Below are positions 22,694 to 30,716 of a stretch of 64,000 nt of DNA, piece after piece; the stretch's first letter is position 1; the number at the start of each line of letters is the position of its first letter. The stretch is taken from positions 124,001 to 188,000 of the forward strand of contig NZ_CBXX010000002.1 of assembly GCF_000577615.1 (NCBI RefSeq), given 5' to 3'. A program made the position numbers and the translations under genes. The DNA comes from Herbaspirillum sp. RV1423. GTDB lineage: Bacteria; Pseudomonadota; Gammaproteobacteria; Burkholderiales; Burkholderiaceae_D. Under the pieces are notes generated by a model. That model was given only the letters and a program-made list of their open reading frames with translations, did not search any database and was not told where the DNA came from.

Positions 22694-23385
22694 GGCTGAT
22701 GCGCCGCGGCATCGGCGCCGGCCGGCAGCAGCACCAACTGATAGCCGAGGCCGCGCAGCGTGCGGATTTCAAAACCGGCGCCGGCCAGTTTCTTGCGCAG
22801 GCGGCCGATATATTGTTCGACCGTATTGGCATTGGGCGTATCGTCGACGCTGAACAGGCGGTCGATCAGTTCATCCTTGGCGAAGATGCGGCCCGGACGG
22901 GCGGCGATGATCTCGAGCAGCGTCACTTCGCGCCGCGTCAATTCCAGCGGCAGGCCGTCCAGCGCGGCGGTGCGGCTCTTGCGATCGATGGTCAGGTTGG
23001 CGCAGGTCAGCAGATTGGTCGCCTCGCCGCCGCTGCGCCGCAGCAAAACCCGGATGCGCGCTTCCAGCTCGCGGAAATCGAAAGGCTTGATCAGGTAATC
23101 GTCGGCGCCGAGGTCGAGCGCACGCACGCGTTCCTCGATTTCGGCGCAGGCGGTCAGCATCAGCACCGGCGTGGCCAGGCCCTTTTCGCGCACGCGCCTG
23201 AGCAGCGAAAAACCGTCCTGCTGCGGCAGCATCACGTCGAGGATCAACAGGTCGTAAGGATCGGTGACGAGCCGGGCAGCGTCGTTGCCCTTGCTTTGCC
23301 ACTCCACCGTATGGCCGATGCGCGACAGGTGGGCGACGATCGCCTCGGCGACGTCGGCCGTGTCTTCGACCAGGAGTATGCGCAT
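22690..23385 (-). CDS. TctD-like OmpR-family response regulator
   Basis: This 231-residue protein has a receiver domain with the acidic pocket (VEDTAD), phospho-acceptor Asp50 (LLILDVMLPQQDG) and the conserved Lys in YLIKPF. An OmpR/PhoB winged helix ending in TVEQYIGRLRKKL and IRTLRGLGYQLV follows. The ATG at 23385 begins exactly at the receiver fold (MRILLVEDT), so the longer upstream frame is not used. Only about 95 bp separate it from the divergent ABC operon at 23480, which is the likely target promoter. Confidence 0.92.
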   Translation of the reverse strand: MRILLVEDTADVAEAIVAHLSRIGHTVEWQSKGNDAARLVTDPYDLLILDVMLPQQDGFSLLRRVREKGLATPVLMLTACAEIEERVRALDLGADDYLIKPFDFRELEARIRVLLRRSGGEATNLLTCANLTIDRKSRTAALDGLPLELTRREVTLLEIIAARPGRIFAKDELIDRLFSVDDTPNANTVEQYIGRLRKKLAGAGFEIRTLRGLGYQLVLLPAGADAAAHQP

Positions 23386-23479
23386 TGGAGAGTCCGGGTA
23401 ATTGGTTATGTCAGTTTCGTTACAGCTTGCGAGATTAGCATTCTTCACAGAATTTATAAAAGCACCTTCAGGAGATATC

Positions 23480-24283
23480 GTGAAAATTGATCAGGCAGCC
23501 GCGCTGCAGTCTTCCTCCACGCCTGTGGATCCTTCCAGGCCCTTGCTGGAAATCGACAACGTCACCCTGCAATACAAAACCTCCGACTCGCTGGTCACTG
23601 CGACGCAGCAGGTCAGCTTCAACGTCCATCCGTCCGACCGCTACATTTTGCTTGGCCCGTCCGGTTGCGGCAAGTCGACCCTGCTCAAGGCCATCGGCGG
23701 TTATCTGCAGCCGACCAGCGGCAAGATCCGCCTGAAGGGCAAGGAAGTGACCCAGCCCGGTCCGGACCGCATGATGGTGTTCCAGGAATTCGACCAGTTG
23801 CTGCCGTGGAAGACCGTGCGCCAGAACGTCGAATTCGCGCTGCACGCCAGCGGCCGCCTGCAAGGCAAGGAGGCGTCGGATCGCGCCTCCTACTACATCG
23901 AAAAGGTCGGCCTGGCCAAGTTCATCGACAGCTATCCGCACACCTTGTCGGGCGGCATGAAGCAGCGCGTGTCGATCGCGCGCGGCATGGCGATGGAGCC
24001 GGACGTGCTGCTGATGGATGAACCCTTCGCCGCGCTCGACGCGCTGACGCGTCGCAAGATGCAGGACGAACTGCTGCGCCTGTGGGACGATACCAATTTC
24101 ACGGTGCTGTTCGTCACCCATTCGATCGAGGAAGCGGTCCGCATCGGCACCCGCATCCTGCTGCTGTCGCCGCATCCGGGTCAGGTCAGGGCCGAGCTCA
24201 ACAGCATCCCGTCCGAAGAAATGGGCACCGCCAGCCAGGCCCAGCTTGAGCAGCGCATCAACGACATGCTGTTCGCGCATTGA
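23480..24283 (+). CDS. ABC transporter ATPase, nitrate/sulfonate/taurine type
   Basis: This ATP-hydrolysing subunit of an importer has 267 residues from GTG 23480, which has AGGAG 5 bases before it. It shows Walker A GPSGCGKST, a Q-loop in FQEFDQLLPWKTV, signature LSGGMKQRVSIARG, Walker B VLLMDEPFAALD and the H-loop VTHSIEEAV. The PWKTV Q-loop and ALDALTRRKMQ segment are typical of the SsuB/TauB/NrtD class. It is followed 28 bases later by the permease and then the binding protein. It is probably induced by the divergent two-component system. Confidence 0.9.
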   Translation: MKIDQAAALQSSSTPVDPSRPLLEIDNVTLQYKTSDSLVTATQQVSFNVHPSDRYILLGPSGCGKSTLLKAIGGYLQPTSGKIRLKGKEVTQPGPDRMMVFQEFDQLLPWKTVRQNVEFALHASGRLQGKEASDRASYYIEKVGLAKFIDSYPHTLSGGMKQRVSIARGMAMEPDVLLMDEPFAALDALTRRKMQDELLRLWDDTNFTVLFVTHSIEEAVRIGTRILLLSPHPGQVRAELNSIPSEEMGTASQAQLEQRINDMLFAH

Positions 24284-24311
24284 AAAAAATAGAGAAAAGA
24301 GAGACATTGCC

Positions 24312-25184
24312 ATGAGCAAAAACCACACGCTTTTCGTGCGTCCGGAAATCATCGTCGAGCCGAACCGCAACGCCATCGCCGAAGTCCAGCGCCCGCTGTC
24401 GGCGTTCGAGTCGATCTATCGCATCGGCTGGATCCGCAAGACGGCGATCCTGCTGGTGCTGGCGCTGATCTGGGAGGTCTACGGCCGCTGGCTGGACAAT
24501 TCGCTGCTGTTCCCGAGCTTCAGCGAAACCCTGCACGCTTTCCTGAGCGGCATCAGCAGCGGCGTGTTGCTGCAACGCGCCGCCGTGTCGCTGCAAACGC
24601 TGCTGATCGGCTACGGCCTCGGCATTCTGCTGGCCGGCTTGCTGACCACGGTGGCGATCAGCTCGCGCATCGGCAACGATTTGCTCGAGACATTGACGTC
24701 GATGTTCAATCCGCTGCCGGCGATCGCCTTGCTGCCGCTGGCGCTGATCTGGTTCGGCCTCGGCACCGGCAGCATCATTTTCGTGCTGGTGCACTCGGTC
24801 CTGTGGGCGGTGGCGCTGAATACGCACGGCGGTTTCCGCTCGGTGTCGAACACCTTGCGCATGGTCGGGCAGAACTACGGCCTCAAGCGCTTTTCGCTGG
24901 TGCGTTCCATCCTGATCCCGGCGGCTTTTCCGAGCATCCTGACCGGCCTCAAGGTGGGCTGGGCGTTTGCCTGGCGCACGCTGATCGCGGCCGAGCTGGT
25001 GTTCGGCGTCTCGTCCGGCACCGGCGGCCTGGGCTGGTACATCTTTGAAAACCGCAACCAGCTTGAAACGGCCAATGTGTTCTCGGGATTGTTCTTCGTG
25101 ATCATGATCGGCCTGTTTGTTGAAAACCTGATTTTCGCCAACATCGAAAAAAGGACGATTCATCGCTGGGGCATGCAACACTAA
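24312..25184 (+). CDS. ABC transporter permease, SsuC/TauC type
   Basis: This inner-membrane channel subunit has 290 residues and about six helices, with the cytoplasmic EAA-like loop reading NTLRMVGQNYGLKRFSLVRS followed by ILIPAAFPSILTGLKVG. The start at 24312 (MSKNHTLFV) is chosen over a frame that begins inside the ATPase gene. Next to an NMT1/SsuA-type binding protein, it completes a single-permease importer working as a homodimer. The substrate is unresolved among sulfonates, nitrate, taurine and pyrimidine-like compounds. Confidence 0.9.
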   Translation: MSKNHTLFVRPEIIVEPNRNAIAEVQRPLSAFESIYRIGWIRKTAILLVLALIWEVYGRWLDNSLLFPSFSETLHAFLSGISSGVLLQRAAVSLQTLLIGYGLGILLAGLLTTVAISSRIGNDLLETLTSMFNPLPAIALLPLALIWFGLGTGSIIFVLVHSVLWAVALNTHGGFRSVSNTLRMVGQNYGLKRFSLVRSILIPAAFPSILTGLKVGWAFAWRTLIAAELVFGVSSGTGGLGWYIFENRNQLETANVFSGLFFVIMIGLFVENLIFANIEKRTIHRWGMQH

Positions 25185-25227
25185 TTCTTAAAAACGATAT
25201 AAATCGACACCTTCCAAAGGAGACTAC

Positions 25228-26250
25228 ATGAAGCGCAGACATTTTTCCAAACTGATGATGGCCGCAACGCTGGGCCTGTCCATGCTGGCCGCGACTGTTC
25301 CGGCCCGCGCCGAAGCGCCGATGGTGCGGCTGTCGCATGGCTACGGCTTGCTGTACCTGCCGCTGATGGTGATCCGCGACCAGGGCCTGATCGAGAAGCA
25401 TGCCAAGGCGCTCGGCCTGGGCGACGTCAAGACCACCTGGGCGCTGCTCGACGGCGGCAACGTGATCAACGACGCGATGCTGGCCGGCAACCTGGACATT
25501 GCCGGCACCGGCGCGCCCGGTTTCATCACACTGTGGTCCAAGGCGCACGGCATTCCGCGTTCGGAAGTCATCGGACTGGGTGCGTTGAGCACCTCGCCGC
25601 TGTGGCTCAACACCAATAATCCGAACATCAAGTCGCTCAAGGATTTCACTTCCAAGGACAAGATCGCCATCCCCGGCATCAAGACCTCGCTGTCGGCGGT
25701 GCTGCTGCAAATGGCTGCCGCCAAGACGTTCGGCATCGAGAATTACGCCAAGCTCGATCCGTTCACCGTCAGCCTGAGCCATCCGGAAGCGCTCGGCTCG
25801 CTGTTGTCGGGCAAGACCGAGATCACGGCGCACTTCACCTCGCCGCCGTTTTCCTACCAGGAAGTCAAAGATCCCAAGATCAAGCGCGTGCTGAATTCTT
25901 CCGATGTCTTGGGCCATATCACCATCGACGTGGTGTTCGCGCTCAAGCAGTTCACCGAAAAGAATCCCAAGCTGACGCAAGCCTTCATGGAAGCACAGGA
26001 AGAAGCCAACGCCTACATCGCCAAGAACCGCAAGGGCGCGGCCGAGACTTTCCTGCGCGTGTCGAAGATGAAGCTGACGCAGGATGAAGTCGAGAAGATG
26101 CTGGCCGATCCCGATACGCAATTCACCACCACGCCGGAAGACATCATGCAATACGTGGTGTTCATGGACAAGGCCGGCACCATCAAGACCAAGCCTGCGG
26201 TGTGGTCGGATCTGTTCGTTCCTGCATTCAAGACGCGCAAAGGCAGTTAA
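25228..26250 (+). CDS. ABC transporter periplasmic binding protein, NMT1/SsuA-like
   Basis: This 340-residue binding protein has a Sec signal peptide (MKRRHFSKLMMAATLGLSML, cleaved near ARA-EAP). AAAGGAG precedes the ATG. The fold signature is VRLSHGYGLLYLPLMVIRDQ, with the ligand-pocket region GGNVINDAMLAGNLDIAGTG and later SGKTEITAHFTSPPFSY. This places it with nitrate/sulfonate/bicarbonate binding proteins, but the pocket residues do not tell me the ligand. It is the last gene of the operon, and a strong terminator follows at 26283-26318. Confidence 0.9.
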   Translation: MKRRHFSKLMMAATLGLSMLAATVPARAEAPMVRLSHGYGLLYLPLMVIRDQGLIEKHAKALGLGDVKTTWALLDGGNVINDAMLAGNLDIAGTGAPGFITLWSKAHGIPRSEVIGLGALSTSPLWLNTNNPNIKSLKDFTSKDKIAIPGIKTSLSAVLLQMAAAKTFGIENYAKLDPFTVSLSHPEALGSLLSGKTEITAHFTSPPFSYQEVKDPKIKRVLNSSDVLGHITIDVVFALKQFTEKNPKLTQAFMEAQEEANAYIAKNRKGAAETFLRVSKMKLTQDEVEKMLADPDTQFTTTPEDIMQYVVFMDKAGTIKTKPAVWSDLFVPAFKTRKGS

Positions 26251-26282
26251 TCAGACGTTCCGGTTCCGGAATGTCCGATGGA

Positions 26283-26318
26283 AACGGGGCGTGCACGGTG
26301 TGCCGCCCCGTTTTTTTT
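26283..26318 (+). terminator. Intrinsic terminator after the NMT1-type ABC operon
   Basis: AACGGGGCG at 26283-26291 pairs with CGCCCCGTT at 26304-26312 and is followed by an 8-base T-run (26311-26318). It ends the ATPase-permease-binding protein transcript. Confidence 0.85.
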
Positions 26319-26357
26319 GCAGTCGCGTTGAACATCCTTGTCGGTTCTCGCTTCCTT

Positions 26358-26437
26358 GTCGTCCTGACGAAAGTCAGGACCCGGCGTCGTATCGGTCGCT
26401 TTAAAGATACCGGGTCCCGGCGTTCGCCGGGATGACG
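26358..26437. repeat. Dispersed palindromic repeat, copy A
   Basis: This is an element of about 80 bp built of two hairpins. CCTGAC-GAAA-GTCAGG lies at one end and CCCGGCG-TT-CGCCGGG at the other, joined by ACCCGGCGTCGT and its partner. It lies between the terminator of the ABC operon and the end of the phosphoesterase gene, at the 3' end of the deoR operon. Related copies lie at 29086, 29284 and 47266. Confidence 0.8.
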
Positions 26438-26473
26438 GTGAAGTTACTCGCCGCGCTTGTTGGAAAACAAGCC

Positions 26474-27262
26474 TCAGCCGTAATAAGGAAACTGTTCCGA
26501 CTGATCCATGAAGGCATGGTAATGCACCACAACACCGGCGTCGCGCAAGCTCAGTACAGCATAGGCGGGCGGCTCCATCGACGTCGTCGCCGGGCCGGTC
26601 AATGCGAAATCGAGCGCGTGCTGGTGATTGGTGCCGGGTACGGTGGCGAACGGCGTGCCGTACCAGGTGCCGCCCGAGGGACGATGCACATGGCCGGAAA
26701 ACATATAACGCACGTTGCCGTGCTTCCTCACCAGTGCGCGCAGGTCAGCTTCTTCGCGCAGGCGTATCCAGTCCATCGAAGGCAAATCCAGCTCGAACGG
26801 CGGATGGTGTGAAAACAGATAGACCTGCCGTTCGCCGGCTTCGGCCAGCGTGCGATCCAGCCATTCCAGGCGATCGGCGCACAGGCGGCCTTCGTGGGTG
26901 CCGGGTTCTTTGGTGTCGAGGAAAACCAGGCGCGCCGCGCCGGCGTCATGCACGCCCTGGACGAAGCCGTTGCCGTCGACCGGCGCATCGGCAAAGACCT
27001 TGCGGAATGCCGGACGCTCGTCATGGTTGCCGAGCAACAAGCGCACCGGCAATGCCAATTCTTTCAGGCAGTCGGCCAGGATGCGGTACGAAGCTTCGTC
27101 GCCGTCGTGCGCGAGGTCGCCGGTGAGGACGCACAGGTCGGCGTCGGGATGATGCTGGTTGACGTGGGCGACGCAGGTGCGAAAGCGCGTCACCGGATCT
27201 TCGCCGAACAGCAGGTTTCCATCCGGCGTCAGATGGATGTCGGTAATTTGTATGACTTTCAT
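26474..27262 (-). CDS. Calcineurin-like metallophosphoesterase (CpdA/GpdQ type)
   Basis: This is a 262-residue cytoplasmic metallophosphoesterase with all five metal-binding blocks: Asp8-x-His10 (ITDIHL), TGD with Asp49, GNHD (Asn79, His80), SHHPPF, and GHVH. Family members hydrolyse cAMP or glycerophosphodiesters. As the last gene of an operon with a glycerol-phosphate-like ABC importer, and with a GDPD-fold protein across the regulator, cleavage of imported glycerophosphodiesters is the better guess. cAMP phosphodiesterase activity cannot be excluded. Confidence 0.85.
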   Translation of the reverse strand: MKVIQITDIHLTPDGNLLFGEDPVTRFRTCVAHVNQHHPDADLCVLTGDLAHDGDEASYRILADCLKELALPVRLLLGNHDERPAFRKVFADAPVDGNGFVQGVHDAGAARLVFLDTKEPGTHEGRLCADRLEWLDRTLAEAGERQVYLFSHHPPFELDLPSMDWIRLREEADLRALVRKHGNVRYMFSGHVHRPSGGTWYGTPFATVPGTNHQHALDFALTGPATTSMEPPAYAVLSLRDAGVVVHYHAFMDQSEQFPYYG

Positions 27263-27293
27263 CGGGGAATATTCTTAAATCTTGAAAGAGGTG

Positions 27294-28142
27294 TCAGCGG
27301 ATTCCCGCACGCAGGAAAGCCTGGATGAATTGGCGTTGGAACACGAGGAAACCGGCCAGCAGCGGCGCAATCGCCATCAGCGTGGCGGCGCTGACGATGG
27401 AAATGTTGACGCCGCTTTCCGGCGCGCCGAACAGCGACAGGCCCACCGTCAGCGGCCGCGTCGCCGGCGAGTTGGTGACGATCAGCGGCCACAGGAAATT
27501 GTTCCAGTGCGTCGCGACCGACACCAGCGCATAAGCCAGATATACCGGCCTGGCGGCCGGCACGTACACGCGCCACAGCACGCCGAACCAGCCGCAGCCT
27601 TCGATGCGCGCGGCTTCTTCCAGTTCGCGCGGGATCTGCATGAAAGCCTGGCGCAGCAGGAAGATGCCGAAGGCGCTGGCCATATACGGCACCGCCATGC
27701 CCAGCGGCGTATCGAACAGGCCCAGGCGCGTCACCATCGCATAGTTCTCGACGATCAGGATTTCCGGCAGCACGAACAATTGCAGCAGCACCAGCACGAA
27801 CACAAGGTTCTTGCCGGCGAACTGAAAGCGCGCAAAGGCGAATCCGGCCAGCGTGCAGAGCGTGAACTGGCCGATCAGGATCAGGCTGACCAGCACGAAG
27901 GTATTGAGGAAATAGCGCAGCCACGGCGCCGCCTGCCAGGCCTGGCGGAAGTTGTCGAGGATCAGCGGCGCGCGCCAGTCCAGCCCCAGGGCGGCGCTGG
28001 CGGTATGGAAGGCGGCCCACAGCGCAAACAGCAGCGGCGTGATCCACAGCAGCGCCAGCACCCAGGCGCCGACGGTGTCGACGATGTTCCAGAAGCGGTC
28101 GTGGGCGGCGGCAGCCGGAGCGGAAAAGGTGGCGGTATTCAT
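27294..28142 (-). CDS. Carbohydrate ABC permease (UgpE/MalG type)
   Basis: This 282-residue membrane protein has six helices and the EAA loop IPRELEEAARIEGCGWFGVL. A first periplasmic loop follows TM1, as in MalG/UgpE. Its start overlaps the stop of the other permease by 4 bases, so the two form a heterodimeric channel. It ends 31 bases before the phosphoesterase gene, and all belong to one minus-strand operon headed by the DeoR-type regulator. The substrate is inferred to be glycerol-3-phosphate or a related phosphodiester. Confidence 0.9.
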   Translation of the reverse strand: MNTATFSAPAAAAHDRFWNIVDTVGAWVLALLWITPLLFALWAAFHTASAALGLDWRAPLILDNFRQAWQAAPWLRYFLNTFVLVSLILIGQFTLCTLAGFAFARFQFAGKNLVFVLVLLQLFVLPEILIVENYAMVTRLGLFDTPLGMAVPYMASAFGIFLLRQAFMQIPRELEEAARIEGCGWFGVLWRVYVPAARPVYLAYALVSVATHWNNFLWPLIVTNSPATRPLTVGLSLFGAPESGVNISIVSAATLMAIAPLLAGFLVFQRQFIQAFLRAGIR

Positions 28143-29053
28143 CGGTAATGGATGCGTCGGTCAAAGAACATGAATTGCAGCGCGGCGATCAGTCCCAGCG
28201 CGGCAAGCACCAGCACGGTCATCACGGCGGCGCCGGCCTGGTCGAGATAGGCGAAGGCCATTTCCCAGATCCAGTACAAGATCAGCTTGGAGGCGTTGTC
28301 GGGGCCGCCCTTGGTCAGGATGAACAGATGGTCGATCAAACGCACCGAATTGATCAGCGCATTGATCAGTACGAACAGCGTGGTCGGCATCAGCAGCGGC
28401 AGCAAGACGCGGCGCATATATGCCCAGCGTCCGACGCCTTCGATGCGCGCGGCCTCGCGCAGGTCCGGCGGAATCGCCTGCAGCGCGGCGAGATAAAAGA
28501 TCATGAAAAATCCGGATTCCTTCCAGATCGTCACCGCCATCACGGACCACAATGCCGTGCCGGACTGGCCGAGCCAGTTGGTCGGCCCGATGCCGAACAA
28601 TGCCGTGACATGATCGAGCAGGCCGAGGCCGGGCGTGTAAAAGAACAGCCACAGGTTGGCGGCGGCGATCATCGGCAGCATGGTCGGCGTGAAAAAAGCG
28701 GTGCGCACCAGCCCGCGTCCGCCGATGCGGGCGTTGGCCCACAAGGCCATGCCGAGCGCCAGCGCGATCGATACCGGGACGGTGACGCCGGCATACAGCA
28801 AGTTGTTGCCGGCGACTTGCCAGAAGGTCGGATCGGCCAGCAGGTCGCGGTAATTGTCGATGCCGTTGAACACGCTCGGGCGGCGCGCCGTGCCGCGTGA
28901 AAAAAAGCTGCTCCACAAGGTCGCGAGCATCGGATAGAACGCGAACAGCGTCAGCAGGATCAGCGAAGGCGTCAACAGGCCCCAGCCGAACAGGTTGTGC
29001 AGACGGCGTTCGGCCGGATTGGCCGACGCTATGCGAGATGTTGCTTGGTTCAT
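28139..29053 (-). CDS. Carbohydrate ABC permease (UgpA/MalF type)
   Basis: This 304-residue permease with six helices carries the EAA loop IPPDLREAARIEGVGRWAYM followed by RRVLLPLLMPTTLFVL. A UgpA-like front reads LLTPSLILLTLFAFYPMLAT. It is separated from the binding-protein gene by 339 bp holding two palindromic repeats and a copied gene end. It is therefore probably expressed at a lower level than the binding protein even though it lies in the same operon. Confidence 0.9.
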   Translation of the reverse strand: MNQATSRIASANPAERRLHNLFGWGLLTPSLILLTLFAFYPMLATLWSSFFSRGTARRPSVFNGIDNYRDLLADPTFWQVAGNNLLYAGVTVPVSIALALGMALWANARIGGRGLVRTAFFTPTMLPMIAAANLWLFFYTPGLGLLDHVTALFGIGPTNWLGQSGTALWSVMAVTIWKESGFFMIFYLAALQAIPPDLREAARIEGVGRWAYMRRVLLPLLMPTTLFVLINALINSVRLIDHLFILTKGGPDNASKLILYWIWEMAFAYLDQAGAAVMTVLVLAALGLIAALQFMFFDRRIHYR

Positions 29054-29085
29054 CAGGATCTTGTCCGGTGGTCGGATTTTTCGCC

Positions 29086-29165
29086 ATCGTCCCGGCGCAC
29101 GCTGGGACCCAGTGTCGTGACGACCGTCGCTACGACACTGGGTCCTGACTTTCGTCAGGACGACG
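29086..29165. repeat. Dispersed palindromic repeat, copy B
   Basis: This copy is almost identical to copy C 198 bp away and lies in the opposite orientation to copies A and D. A long outer palindrome (GACCCAGTGTCGT ... ACGACACTGGGTC) is flanked by the CCTGAC-TTTC-GTCAGG hairpin. It sits directly upstream of the UgpA-type permease gene on the transcribed minus strand. Confidence 0.8.
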
Positions 29166-29184
29166 GCATTGCAAGGAACTGGCA

Positions 29185-29259
29185 GTAAGGTTTCAGCAGG
29201 CGTTCGGCCGCGACTTGCGCTTCATCGAGCGCCTGCTTCAACGTCTTGGCGCCGGTCAG
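29185..29259 (-). pseudogene. Duplicated C-terminal fragment of the binding-protein gene
   Basis: These 75 bp match the last coding part of the downstream binding-protein gene (29399-29473) at 68 of 75 positions. On the minus strand the piece reads LTGAKTLKQALDEAQ then VAAERLLKPY. The intact gene reads LTGTKTSKQALDEAQ then ATAERLLKPYR. The frame has no start and runs on after KPY without the original stop. With repeat copy B it forms the second unit of a tandem duplication of about 200 bp. Confidence 0.8.
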
Positions 29260-29283
29260 TCAGGCATTTTCCTGTTTTGCGCT

Positions 29284-29363
29284 GTCGTCCCAGCGCACGC
29301 TGGGACCCAGTGTCGTGACGACCGTCGCTACGACACTGGGTCCTGACTTTCGTCAGGACGACA
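29284..29363. repeat. Dispersed palindromic repeat, copy C
   Basis: This is the second unit of the tandem pair, differing from copy B by a few bases (CCCAGCG instead of CCCGGCG). It lies 30 bp beyond the stop codon of the binding-protein gene on the minus strand, where its hairpins would protect that gene's mRNA 3' end. Confidence 0.8.
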
Positions 29364-29392
29364 GCGGTACAAGGTTTGCAGCTTGTCAGCGA

Positions 29393-30667
29393 TTAACGGT
29401 AAGGCTTCAACAGGCGTTCGGCCGTGGCTTGCGCTTCATCGAGCGCCTGCTTCGAGGTCTTGGTGCCGGTCAGCGCGGCTTGTACGGCATTCGACAAGGC
29501 TTCACGTACGCGCGCGGTCTGCTCGGTCGAGAACTCCGGGATCGCTACCGCCAACTGGTCGCGCGCCACCAGGGCCTGCGGGAATGACTTGGCATAGTCG
29601 CGCAGGGCCGGCGTGTTGTACGAGGCCGGGCTGGTGCCGACATAGCCGGTGGCGATCGACCATTGCGCGGCGCGTTCCGGCGCCGTCATCCAGCGCACGA
29701 AAGTGACCGAAGCGGCTTGCTGTGCGGGCGTCGAACCCTTGAACAGGTAGAAGTTGCCGCCGCCGACCGGCGAACCGGGCTGCTTGTTGGCCGGCAGCAT
29801 GGCGACGCCGAAATCGAACTTGGCTTCCTTCTTGACGGCCGTCAGGTTGCCGGTCGTGTGCCACATCATCGCGGTCTGGCCTTGCACGAAAGCCTGGCGC
29901 AGCGTGCCCCATTCAATCGCGCCGGCCGGGCTGACGTGATGCGTCGCGGCCAGCGAACGCCAGAATTCCAATGCCTCGACGGCGGCCGGCGTGTTGAAGT
30001 AGACCTGCGTACCTTCCTTGTTCATCAGCGACACGCCGTTCTGGATCGCGAAGGCCTGGAACATCCAGTACGGATAACCGGTCGACGGCACCATCAGGCC
30101 GTACCTGTCCTTGCCGGTCAGCTTGGCGGCGGCGGCCAGCATTTCCTTCCAGGTCTTTGGCGGCGCATCCGGGTTCAGGCCGGCGGCGCGGAACATGTCC
30201 TTGTTGTAGAACATCACGATGGTCGAGCGCTGGAACGGAATACCCCAGACATGGCCGCCGATGGTGCCGTTGGCCATCAGGCCGGGGTAGAAGCTTTGCA
30301 GCCAGGCCTTGTCTTCGGCGCTGGTGGCGACCTTGTCGAACGGTTCGATCAGGTTCTGGTCGATCAGGTCGTAGGTGTCGAGCGCGCCGAGCACCGACAA
30401 TTGCGCAGGCTGCCCGCCCTTGATGGCCGACAGCGCGCGCACGCGGGTTTCGTCATAGTTGCCGGAGTAGACCGCCTTGACCTTGATCTCCGGATTGGAC
30501 TTCTGGAAGTCGTTGATCATGCCGTCGATCACGTCGGTCAGCGGGCCGCCGACGGCGATCGGGTAGTACATGGTCAGTTCGGTTGCGGCCGACGCCGACG
30601 ATGCTGCGGTCAATGCACCGGCAAAAATTGCCGCCAGGGCTGTTTTTTTGATGAGTTTGCTCAGCAT
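29393..30667 (-). CDS. ABC transporter solute-binding protein (UgpB-like)
   Basis: This is a 424-residue periplasmic binding protein. The ATG at 30667 has AAGGA 8 bases upstream and begins a Sec signal peptide (MLSKLIKKTALAAIFAGAL, cleaved near ASA-ATE). The front ELTMYYPIAVGG with VYSGNYDETRVRALSAIKGG resembles UgpB (there KGNYEQ). Other family-1 motifs are GIPFQRSTIVMFYNKDMF and WMTAPERAAQW. It lies in the operon deoR-ATPase-binding protein-permeases-phosphoesterase. A substrate of the glycerol-3-phosphate or glycerophosphodiester class is inferred from neighbours. Its last 25 codons are duplicated downstream. Confidence 0.88.
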   Translation of the reverse strand: MLSKLIKKTALAAIFAGALTAASSASAATELTMYYPIAVGGPLTDVIDGMINDFQKSNPEIKVKAVYSGNYDETRVRALSAIKGGQPAQLSVLGALDTYDLIDQNLIEPFDKVATSAEDKAWLQSFYPGLMANGTIGGHVWGIPFQRSTIVMFYNKDMFRAAGLNPDAPPKTWKEMLAAAAKLTGKDRYGLMVPSTGYPYWMFQAFAIQNGVSLMNKEGTQVYFNTPAAVEALEFWRSLAATHHVSPAGAIEWGTLRQAFVQGQTAMMWHTTGNLTAVKKEAKFDFGVAMLPANKQPGSPVGGGNFYLFKGSTPAQQAASVTFVRWMTAPERAAQWSIATGYVGTSPASYNTPALRDYAKSFPQALVARDQLAVAIPEFSTEQTARVREALSNAVQAALTGTKTSKQALDEAQATAERLLKPYR

Positions 30668-30716
30668 TGCTGTTCCTTTTTGAGGGAGGTTCATGTTGAA
30701 AAGCACAGGGTGATTC

